Positions 1 to 5,354 of a stretch of 6,344 nt of DNA are shown here, piece by piece. The number at the start of each line of letters is the position of its first letter. Position 1 is the first letter of the stretch. Source of the stretch: Alphaproteobacteria bacterium. GTDB lineage: Bacteria > Pseudomonadota > Alphaproteobacteria > JAJFFI01. Below the pieces are notes generated by a model. The model was not told the DNA's origin. It worked only from the letters and a program-made list of their open reading frames with translations, and searched no databases. Both the position numbers and the translations under genes were made by a program. The stretch covers positions 1-6,344 of the forward strand of contig JAJFFI010000075.1 in assembly GCA_021776755.1 (NCBI GenBank), in the 5' to 3' direction.

Positions 1-782
<782 letters not shown>

Positions 783-889
783 GCAATCCTCCCGCTATTC
801 TCTTGATGTCCCGGGTCATTTCCGGCCGGGACTTTTCGTGTTCGCGGCCCTGCACGAAGCCGCGCGAGACGCGGTTTCAGGGCGGCGCG

Positions 890-918
890 ATCATACACAG
901 CCCGCGCGCACGACCCAA
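890..918 (-). promoter_or_regulatory. Candidate sigma70-type promoter for the CoA ligase
   Basis: On the minus strand a TTGGGT hexamer (918-913) is separated by 17 nt from TATGAT (895-890). The -10 element matches the consensus in five of six positions and the -35 in three. This would give a leader of roughly 100 nt before the ligase ATG at 782. A second -10-like TATACT (minus strand, around 936-941) lies further upstream without a convincing -35. This call rests on sequence match only. Confidence 0.35.
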
Positions 919-994
919 CACCGTCAACGCGAAGTATAGCGCATTTCTGCGGTTTCGGACCGCGCTGCCGCAAGGCGCGCAGGCCAGCGTGCGC

Positions 995-1031
995 AAAGAA
1001 AACCCCCGCCGGCTGGATGGGCCGGCGGGGG
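995..1031 (-). terminator. Distal intrinsic terminator of the repeat-protein gene
   Basis: A perfect 11-bp stem (1003-1013 with 1021-1031, CCCCCGCCGGC paired to GCCGGCGGGGG) encloses a 7-nt loop. On the minus strand it is followed directly by TTTTCTTT (1002-995). That is the layout of a rho-independent terminator for minus-strand transcription. It is the second such element downstream of the repeat-protein gene, and lies upstream of the same-strand CoA ligase promoter, so it probably prevents read-through into the ligase. Confidence 0.75.
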
Positions 1032-1113
1032 CAACAGAGAGGGAGGAGTGTTTGGCTGTCTGTACTTTCGCAGAAACGACCCCGTGCCGCTGTGACGGTG
1101 GTTACAGGACCGG

Positions 1114-1154
1114 AAAAAAATGCCGCCGGCTGGGGAGGGATTCAGCCGGCGGCA
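1114..1154 (-). terminator. Proximal intrinsic terminator of the repeat-protein gene
   Basis: A perfect 11-bp stem (1121-1131 with 1144-1154, TGCCGCCGGCT paired to AGCCGGCGGCA) has a 12-nt loop. On the minus strand it runs straight into seven T residues (1120-1114). This is a strong rho-independent terminator about 75 nt past the stop codon of the repeat-protein gene. It shares the GCCGGC core with the distal terminator, so the two may have arisen by duplication. Confidence 0.85.
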
Positions 1155-1158
1155 GGTG

Positions 1159-1198
1159 CGGAGAGAACGGGGGGAGACAGGGAGGTCAATTCTCTCCG
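1159..1198 (-). other. Stem-loop in the 3' untranslated region of the repeat-protein gene
   Basis: A 9-bp inverted repeat, CGGAGAGAA (1159-1167) and TTCTCTCCG (1190-1198), encloses a 22-nt purine-rich spacer. It lies between the stop codon at 1227 and the proximal terminator. There is no T-tract after it, so it is not itself a terminator; it may stabilise the mRNA 3' end. With the two terminators it makes three consecutive hairpins. The rest of the 783-1226 stretch (about 1032-1113) shows nothing I can name. Confidence 0.4.
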
Positions 1199-1226
1199 GC
1201 GGGTAGGCTATTGATCGGGGTCAGGA

Positions 1227-1637
1227 TCAGACGAAATCGCTGAGCCGCTCACCGAGGGTGCTCTCGGCCGATTTCCAGATGTCGATCTCACCGAGGGTGC
1301 TCTCGGCCGATTTCCAGATGTCGATCTCACCGAGGGTGCTCTCGGCCGATTTCCAGGTGTCGATCTCACCGAGGGTGCTCTCGGCCGATTTCCAGATGTC
1401 GATCTCACCGAGCGTGCTCTCGGCAGACTTCCAGATGTCGATCTCACCGAGCGTGCTCTCGACAGACTTCCAGATGTCGATCTCGCCAAGCGTGCTTTCG
1501 GCGGTCACGAGGCCGGGGCCGGCCGGCTGGTTCACGGGGAGGATAGTGTCCACCTTGGCGCCGATCAGGGCAATCGACAGCGCCGTGCCGGCGATCAGGG
1601 CGGAGATGGATTTGGTTGTCAGGGTCTTGGTCTTCAT
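1227..1637 (-). CDS. Exported 13-residue tandem-repeat protein of unknown function
   Basis: I do not recognise this 136-residue protein. Residues 1-9 carry lysines (MKTKTLTTK). Residues 10-27 are a hydrophobic stretch ending LIGA, which fits a Sec signal peptide with possible cleavage after Ala27. It could instead stay as a membrane anchor. After a short Pro/Gly linker (to 45), residues 46-123 are six copies of AESTLGEIDIWKS, with a seventh partial copy at 124-130 and a divergent tail RLSDFV. Each unit has one Trp, one Gly and three acidic residues against one Lys, so the mature protein is acidic. It has no Cys, hence no lipobox, and no sorting motif. EIDIW suggests a short beta-strand next to a turn at G, but the fold is unknown. 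The ATG at 1637 has an ideal AAGGAGG six nt upstream. A promoter at about 1741-1768 and two terminators frame it as a single-gene unit. Synonymous drift between repeats supports real coding. It is divergent from the TetR gene. Confidence 0.85.
   Translation of the reverse strand: MKTKTLTTKSISALIAGTALSIALIGAKVDTILPVNQPAGPGLVTAESTLGEIDIWKSVESTLGEIDIWKSAESTLGEIDIWKSAESTLGEIDTWKSAESTLGEIDIWKSAESTLGEIDIWKSAESTLGERLSDFV
1248..1502 (-). repeat. 39-bp tandem repeat array, 6.5 copies, inside the exported protein gene
   Basis: Six full 39-bp units (1269-1502 in reading frame) and a 21-bp partial unit (1248-1268) follow head to tail with no spacers. The copies nearest the 3' end of the gene are identical or differ at one base, while those nearest the 5' end carry several substitutions. 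The array therefore looks as if it expanded recently at the C-terminal end. Period 39 is a multiple of three, so gain or loss of units keeps the frame open. The opposite strand is also open through the array, which produces misleading long ORFs there. Confidence 0.97.
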
Positions 1638-1695
1638 TTCGGGCCTCCTTGGCCTGTTGCGGTCCCACTCTTCGGGGCCTTGGGTTTTACGAGAC

Positions 1696-1718
1696 CGTCC
1701 GGCGATGTTCGTCCGGCG
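1696..1718. repeat. Short direct repeat in the leader of the repeat-protein gene
   Basis: The 9-mer CGTCCGGCG occurs at 1696-1704 and again at 1710-1718, five bases apart (14-bp period). It lies between the predicted start of transcription (about 1734, minus strand) and the ribosome binding site at 1650-1644. It could be a protein-binding site or an RNA element; nothing decides which. Confidence 0.35.
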
Positions 1719-1740
1719 CGGTGTGTCCGTGTATGGGGCT

Positions 1741-1768
1741 GATATAGACAGGCTTGCCTCGCAGTCAA
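1741..1768 (-). promoter_or_regulatory. Predicted promoter of the repeat-protein gene
   Basis: On the minus strand TTGACT (1768-1763) is followed after 16 nt by TATATC (1746-1741), a good sigma70-like pair. A run of seven T residues on the plus strand (1785-1791, A-tract on the minus strand) lies just upstream, as an UP-element would. Transcription would start near 1734, giving a leader of about 97 nt. The -10 hexamer overlaps one arm of the inverted repeat at 1742-1785, so a protein bound there would block this promoter. Confidence 0.6.
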
Positions 1769-1785
1769 TACCGATCTGTCTATAT
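1742..1785. promoter_or_regulatory. Large inverted repeat, candidate TetR operator pair
   Basis: ATATAGACAG (1742-1751) is repeated in perfect inverse orientation as CTGTCTATAT (1776-1785), 24 bp apart. The arms flank the -35 of the minus-strand promoter and one covers its -10. The half-site TAGACAG recurs, as TGGACAG, in front of the adjacent TetR gene. The 16 bp at 1767-1782 match the reverse complement of the 16-bp site at 1932-1947 in 12 positions. I infer binding by the neighbouring TetR protein. Confidence 0.5.
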
Positions 1786-1828
1786 TTTTTTGAGAATCTT
1801 TTTCAAATCCCTGTGGCCTTCAATTTTC

Positions 1829-1928
1829 CTGCTGTTGCTGGATCTGCTGGCGTTCACTACAGCAGAAATGGCTTCAATTTCCGAAGTATCAAGCCACGAC
1901 CGCTCGCGAAACCGTCACGTTTTCGTGA
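1829..1928. other. AT-rich intergenic stretch with two small inverted repeats
   Basis: CTGCTGT (1829-1835) and ACAGCAG (1859-1865) form a 7-bp inverted repeat with a 23-bp gap. TCACGTTTTCGTGA (1915-1928) is a 5-bp-arm palindrome just before the predicted TetR promoter. A near-direct repeat, TTCAATTTTCC and TTCAATTTCC, also lies here. Base composition is clearly lower in GC than the genes on both sides. No convincing gene is present between 1638 and 1978. Confidence 0.3.
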
Positions 1929-1930
1929 AA

Positions 1931-1960
1931 TTGGACAGAACGGTCTATTTATCGTATGTT
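1931..1960 (+). promoter_or_regulatory. Predicted TetR promoter with overlapping operator-like site
   Basis: TTGGAC (1931-1936) and TATGTT (1955-1960) with an 18-bp spacer are a candidate promoter; TATTTA at 1946-1951 is an alternative -10. Lying across it is TGGACAGAACGGTCTA (1932-1947), an imperfect palindrome. It resembles the TAGACC-N4-GGTCTA box known for the TetR-family repressor NemR, matching its right half exactly. Such placement is typical of TetR autoregulation. With the downstream -10 the leader would be very short, so the exact -10 is uncertain. Confidence 0.4.
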
Positions 1961-1978
1961 GGGTTCAGGAGATTGCTC

Positions 1979-2665
1979 ATGACCGATATCAAGACTGGAA
2001 CACCCGAGATCGCGCGCGGACCCGCCAAGCCCTTGTCTCGCAAGGTGCCCCGCAAAGCGCCTGCGAAGCCCGGCGGCACGCCTGCGGGCAAGCGCAGCGG
2101 CAAGCGCGACAAGCTGCTCGACACGGCGATCGCGCTGTTCTGCAAGAACGGCTTCCACGCGTCCGGGATCGACCGGATTCTCAAGGAATCGGGTGTCGCG
2201 AAGATGACGCTCTACAATCATTTCCGCTCGAAGGACGATCTGATCCTGGCCGCCCTCCGGCGCTACGACGAGACCGGGCGCAAGGCTTTCGTCAAGGCAG
2301 TCGAGAAGATGGCGCCCGATCCGCGCGGCCGGATGCTGGCCTTCTTCGATATCGTCGACAACTGGGTGCAGGACGAAACCTTCCTCGGGTGTCCGTTCGT
2401 CAACGCCGCCTCGGAGTTCCACGACAAGGATCATCCGGCCCATCGCGTCGCCGCCGAGCACAAGCGTTTGCTGGGCAGCTATATGGCCCGGCTCGCGGGC
2501 GATGCGGGCGCGGGGGATCCGGATGCGCTGGCGCGTCAGCTGATGCTGCTCTACGAGGGCGCGGTGAATCTGGCGCATGTCGCGGGCGACCGCGGCGCGG
2601 CCAGATCCGCCCGCACGGCGGCCGCCGTGCTGATCGATCACGCGGTTGGGCGTACGGCGAGCTAG
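1979..2665 (+). CDS. TetR/AcrR-family transcriptional repressor with a basic N-terminal tail
   Basis: This 228-residue protein is a one-component DNA-binding repressor. Residues 1-43 are a Lys/Arg/Pro-rich tail. The TetR helix-turn-helix occupies about 45-91, with the recognition region SGVAKMTLYNHFRSK at 71-85. The remaining residues form the helical ligand and dimer domain. FLGCPFVNAASE (136-147) places Cys138 where the NemR-like subgroup has a GC motif containing its redox-sensing cysteine; whether this one senses anything is unknown. The start is the ATG at 1979 because AGGAGA lies six nt upstream. The frame stays open upstream to 1754, but that extension is hydrophobic, runs through the control region and has no ribosome site. 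The gene is divergent from the exported repeat-protein gene across a 341-bp control region with shared operator-like sites, so autoregulation and control of that gene are the likely roles. A GC-rich hairpin follows the stop. Confidence 0.9.
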   Translation: MTDIKTGTPEIARGPAKPLSRKVPRKAPAKPGGTPAGKRSGKRDKLLDTAIALFCKNGFHASGIDRILKESGVAKMTLYNHFRSKDDLILAALRRYDETGRKAFVKAVEKMAPDPRGRMLAFFDIVDNWVQDETFLGCPFVNAASEFHDKDHPAHRVAAEHKRLLGSYMARLAGDAGAGDPDALARQLMLLYEGAVNLAHVAGDRGAARSARTAAAVLIDHAVGRTAS

Positions 2666-2668
2666 CTC

Positions 2669-2691
2669 CCGGCCGGGACGTCCGGGGCCGG
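2669..2691. terminator. GC-rich hairpin after the TetR gene, possible terminator
   Basis: CCGGCC (2669-2674) can pair with GGCCGG (2686-2691) around an internal self-complementary GGACGTCC. The overlapping palindrome GGGGCCGGCCCC (2684-2695) offers an alternative fold. It starts four bases after the TetR stop codon. There is no T-tract, so termination is not assured. Confidence 0.25.
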
Positions 2692-2725
2692 CCCCGCGCT
2701 GGCGGTGGTATGTCATGCAATCTGC

Positions 2726-2754
2726 TTGACGCTGTTTTTCCAAAGCGATAGCTC
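2726..2754 (+). promoter_or_regulatory. Candidate ctaA promoter
   Basis: TTGACG (2726-2731) is a near-consensus -35. The matching -10 is weak: ATAGCT at 2748 (16-bp spacer) or TAGCTC at 2749 (17-bp spacer). It lies about 30 bp before the ctaA start, which would give ctaA its own promoter separate from the TetR gene. Confidence 0.35.
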
Positions 2755-2781
2755 CCATTCTTCGAGGGGAAGTGGAAATCA

Positions 2782-3927
2782 ATGTCCCAACAATCCGTGT
2801 TGCCGGGATCAACCGGCGCCGAACCTGTCTCAGGATCCGGCAGCGGCGAGTCCGCGAGCGGGCGCACCAGCCGCCTGCTGCGCCAGGCATCGCTGCGCCC
2901 TGTCGCGCTCTGGCTGTTCGGGCTCTGTTTGATGATCTTCATGATGGTTGTCATTGGCGGGGTGACGCGGCTGACCGGCTCGGGCCTGTCGATGGTCGAG
3001 TGGAAGCCGTTGCTCGGCTGGCTCCCGCCGATATCGGAGTCGGAGTGGGTTGCGGCGTTCCGGAAATACAAGCTGTTCCCGGAATACGCGCTCCGCAACG
3101 CCGGCATGACGCTGGCCGAGTTCAAGGGCATCTTCTGGCTTGAGTATATCCACCGGCTCTGGGGCCGGCTGATCGGAGTGGCCTTCCTGCTGCCGTTCCT
3201 GTGGTTCTGGATGCGCGGCCGGATCACCCGCAGGATCGCGCCGCGGCTCGTGCTCTTTTTCGTGCTGGGCGCGGCCCAGGGCGTGCTCGGCTGGTGGATG
3301 GTCAAGAGCGGCCTCGTTGACCGGCCGGACGTCTCGCAGTACCGGCTGGTGGCGCATCTGGGCCTGGCGGTCCTGATCTATGCGCTGATGTTCTGGACCG
3401 CGCTGCGGCTCTGGGACGGCGACGGGGAGGGGAACCCGGCACCGGGCTGGATTCTCAGCCTCACCACCGTGGTGCTGGTCATGGTTGCGCTCACGATGGT
3501 TTCGGGCGGCTTCGTCGCCGGCCTCGATGCCGGGCTCACCTATAACACCTTTCCGCTGATGGACGGCCGTTGGGTGCCGCCGGCGGCCTGGCGCAACGGC
3601 CTCATCGACACCTTCACCGACGTCACCACCGTGCAGTTCAATCACCGCCTGCTTGCCGGCGTCACCTTTGTGCTGGTGGTCGCGACCTACTGCTTCAGCT
3701 TCTTCGTCGGCACGAGGGGCAAGGTCCGCATCGCCCGGCACCTGGTGTTCGCAGCCGCCCTCGTGCAGGTCATCGTCGGCATCGCGACGCTGATGATGCA
3801 GGTCCCGGTCCCGCTCGCCGCCCTCCACCAGGCCGGCGCCCTCGCACTCCTCACCGCTGTTATGTGGATGCTCTACCTCCTCCGAAAGGGCGACCCGCTG
3901 AAGGCGCAGTTCCGCGCGAGAACATGA
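2782..3927 (+). CDS. ctaA: Heme A synthase (COX15/CtaA)
   Basis: This inner-membrane enzyme converts heme O to heme A by oxidising the C8 methyl group, supplying the cofactor of aa3-type cytochrome c oxidase. The 381 residues begin with a Ser/Gly-rich cytoplasmic segment (1-36). Alternating hydrophobic helices follow, starting at about 41-60. The signature GGVTRLTGSGLSMVEWKP is at 59-76. The four histidines expected to ligate or bind heme are visible: His124 in EYIHRLWGR (with Glu121), His192 in VAHLGLA, His288 in QFNHRLLAG and His349 in LHQAGA. The internal duplication typical of the family can be seen in the two paired-His halves. The N-terminal segment is low complexity and may be longer than in relatives. 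The ATG at 2782 follows a purine-rich stretch (GAGGGGAAGTGGA, 2764-2776), giving a moderate ribosome site. No other oxidase-assembly genes are in the window. The gene converges on the BtuF-like gene with 39 bp between stops. Confidence 0.97.
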   Translation: MSQQSVLPGSTGAEPVSGSGSGESASGRTSRLLRQASLRPVALWLFGLCLMIFMMVVIGGVTRLTGSGLSMVEWKPLLGWLPPISESEWVAAFRKYKLFPEYALRNAGMTLAEFKGIFWLEYIHRLWGRLIGVAFLLPFLWFWMRGRITRRIAPRLVLFFVLGAAQGVLGWWMVKSGLVDRPDVSQYRLVAHLGLAVLIYALMFWTALRLWDGDGEGNPAPGWILSLTTVVLVMVALTMVSGGFVAGLDAGLTYNTFPLMDGRWVPPAAWRNGLIDTFTDVTTVQFNHRLLAGVTFVLVVATYCFSFFVGTRGKVRIARHLVFAAALVQVIVGIATLMMQVPVPLAALHQAGALALLTAVMWMLYLLRKGDPLKAQFRART

Positions 3928-3936
3928 ACGAAGGCC

Positions 3937-3962
3937 AGCCCGGGTCCGGAGAAACCGGGGCT
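3937..3962. terminator. Hairpin between convergent genes, possible bidirectional terminator
   Basis: AGCCC (3937-3941) pairs with GGGCT (3958-3962), and GGT pairs with ACC inside after one mismatch, around an 8-nt loop. It fills most of the 39-bp gap between the ctaA stop and the stop of the minus-strand gene. A clear T-tract is absent on either side, so the strength is doubtful. Confidence 0.35.
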
Positions 3963-3966
3963 CATC

Positions 3967-4806
3967 CTAGGCATTCTTGACAGCCAGCCCCGCCAGGTAA
4001 TCCAGTCCGGCAATTGCCCGGGTGCCGAACCAGGACAGGTATTCGCCATCGACCAATGCGAGTTTCGCCCGCGCGTCAGGGTGCGCCACTCGCACGTCGT
4101 CAAGGTGAACTTGCGTGAAACTGAAGGGCTCGGAGCTGAACAGCACGAGGTCGGCCTCCGCCAGAAGTGCTGCATCAAGCTCGATCTTCGGATAGCGCAC
4201 ATCCGGGTCGTGGCAGAGGGTTTGCCAGTTCGCGAGCCTGAGCAGCGCCGAGATATAGGTGTCTTCGGACACGGTCATCCACGGGTCTTTCCAGATCAGA
4301 TAGATGACCTTCTTCGCTGGCAGCGCCGCGGCCGCGTCCTTCAGCCGCGCCCTTGCCGCCGCGTAGTCCTCTGCAAGCCGGGCCGCTTCTTCTTCGCGCC
4401 CGAAAATCCCGCCGAAGAGTTCGAACAGCGTGAGGTTGTCGTCCGGCACCAGGGGATGCGTCACCACCAGGTTCGGCACGAACTCGGCGATGGCGGCCGC
4501 CATTTCGCGGGTGTTTTCGTCAATGTTCAGCACGACATGGCTCGGCGCCAGATCGCGCAGCCGTCCGAGATGCGCCTTCTTGGTGCCGCCGATCGCCGGG
4601 ATATTGGCCACAACGTCGGCCGGATGTATGCAGAACCGCGTCCGTCCGACGATCTGCGGGCCAAGGCCGAGGCCGATCAGCAGTTCGGTCTGGCTCGGCA
4701 CCAGCGAGACGATGCGCGCGTCCGGCCCCGCGGCGGCATGCCGGGTGCCCGTCGCGTCGGTCCAGAATTTGCCCCCTGCGGCAGATGTGGCAGGATGCCC
4801 GCTCAT
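3967..4806 (-). CDS. BtuF-like helical-backbone receptor domain protein, no signal peptide
   Basis: This 279-residue protein belongs to the Peripla_BP_2 (BtuF/FhuD/TroA-like) fold, whose members bind corrinoids, siderophores or metals for ABC importers. RIVSLVPSQTELLIGLGLG (31-49) is the typical first strand and helix. VGRTRFCIHP (53-62) and IPAIGGTKK (69-77) fit the cobalamin-receptor-like subgroup. VIYLIWKDPWMTVSEDTYI (167-185) begins the second lobe, and GEYLSWFGTRAIAGLDYL (254-271) is the C-terminal helix region. The N-terminus (MSGHPATSAAGGKFWTDATG) has no hydrophobic signal segment, so the protein is probably cytoplasmic, unlike a true ABC receptor. No permease or ATPase gene is adjacent. 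The ATG at 4806 has GGGAGG seven nt upstream; the frame is open to 5445 but that extension lies over the thioesterase gene and is a shadow. The ligand is unknown; cobalamin binding is a family-based guess only. Confidence 0.85.
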   Translation of the reverse strand: MSGHPATSAAGGKFWTDATGTRHAAAGPDARIVSLVPSQTELLIGLGLGPQIVGRTRFCIHPADVVANIPAIGGTKKAHLGRLRDLAPSHVVLNIDENTREMAAAIAEFVPNLVVTHPLVPDDNLTLFELFGGIFGREEEAARLAEDYAAARARLKDAAAALPAKKVIYLIWKDPWMTVSEDTYISALLRLANWQTLCHDPDVRYPKIELDAALLAEADLVLFSSEPFSFTQVHLDDVRVAHPDARAKLALVDGEYLSWFGTRAIAGLDYLAGLAVKNA

Positions 4807-4842
4807 TTCCGTCCCTCCCGTTTCCAATCCGGACCCTATCTG

Positions 4843-5277
4843 ATGAAGCGCAACCGCGTCACCCGACTGGTCAATTTCGCCGACTGCGATCCGGCCAGGA
4901 TCGTGTTTTATCCGAAATTCTACGACTGGTTCGACCGCGGCACGGAGTTGCTGTTCCGCTCGGTCGGTTTGCACTGGGAAAAGATGATCGGCGAGGACAC
5001 GGGCGACGGCCCGTTCAACGGTGTTCCCCTGGTCGAGACCGGCGCGAAATACCGCTCGCCGTGCCGCTTCGGCGACGAGATCGAGATCGAAAGCTGGATC
5101 GAGAGTATCGACGGCAAAACCTTCACCGTGCTTCACGAAATCCACAATGACGGGAAACTTTCGGTCGAGGGCCGCGAGGTTCGGGTCTGGGCGGTCACCG
5201 ATTCGTCGCGCCCCGCCGGTATCCGCGCGATCCCGATCCCCGACGATGTGCGCGCGTTGTTCGGCAAAGCAGGATAG
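4843..5277 (+). CDS. 4-hydroxybenzoyl-CoA thioesterase family (hotdog fold) acyl-CoA thioesterase
   Basis: This 144-residue cytoplasmic hydrolase should cleave an acyl- or aroyl-CoA to free acid and CoA. It aligns over its whole length with the 141-residue Pseudomonas 4-hydroxybenzoyl-CoA thioesterase. FADCDPARIVFYPKFYDWFD (12-31) is the active-site segment, and Asp16 corresponds to catalytic Asp17 of that enzyme. GVPLVETGAKYRSPCRFGDE (62-81) and the beta-strands up to RVWAV complete the hotdog fold. The family normally reads DPAGIV; here Gly is replaced by Arg18 or its neighbour (DPARIV), right beside the active site. The ATG at 4843 gives the family-typical short N-terminus but has no clear Shine-Dalgarno sequence. 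An in-frame ATG at 4795 is possible but would overlap the divergent gene. The start lies 36 bp from that gene's start. The ZntB-type gene follows after 77 bp on the same strand and might be co-transcribed. The substrate is not determined. Confidence 0.88.
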   Translation: MKRNRVTRLVNFADCDPARIVFYPKFYDWFDRGTELLFRSVGLHWEKMIGEDTGDGPFNGVPLVETGAKYRSPCRFGDEIEIESWIESIDGKTFTVLHEIHNDGKLSVEGREVRVWAVTDSSRPAGIRAIPIPDDVRALFGKAG

Positions 5278-5354
5278 AGTGCGCCGCCAAAAAGAAAATC
5301 GACGCGCGGCCGGGTGGGGACGGCCACCGACACCCGCCGCTTGAGGAGATCTGA

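Noticed and set aside
1040..1095. Tiny plus-strand frame starting with GTG after a GGAGGAG motif
   Set aside because: It is only about 15 codons, the spacing from motif to start is too short, and it lies between two minus-strand terminators.
1248..1502. Tandem array as a CRISPR array or other non-coding repeat
   Set aside because: There are no variable spacers between units; units abut exactly and encode a conserved peptide in frame.
1742..1791. Inverted repeat followed by T7 as a plus-strand terminator
   Set aside because: The stem is AT-rich with a 24-nt loop and no plus-strand gene ends before it; a promoter/operator role fits better.
1754..1978. Upstream in-frame extension of the TetR gene with a hydrophobic segment
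   Set aside because: It has no ribosome site, runs through the promoter/operator region, and the ATG at 1979 has a well-placed AGGAGA. A membrane-anchored TetR is not needed to explain it.
1258..2751. Long plus-strand open frame through the repeat array and TetR gene
   Set aside because: It is open only because a 39-bp array keeps all frames free of stops and because GC-rich coding shadows lack stops. The minus-strand frame has the ribosome site, signal peptide and silent-change pattern, and the TetR frame is the real one downstream.
2830..3828. Long minus-strand open frame opposite ctaA
   Set aside because: It is a shadow of the well-recognised heme A synthase reading frame, with a low-complexity charged translation and no start signals.
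4081..4842. Upstream extension of the thioesterase frame on the plus strand
   Set aside because: It is antisense to the BtuF-like gene and shows no family similarity; the hotdog domain begins right at the ATG at 4843.
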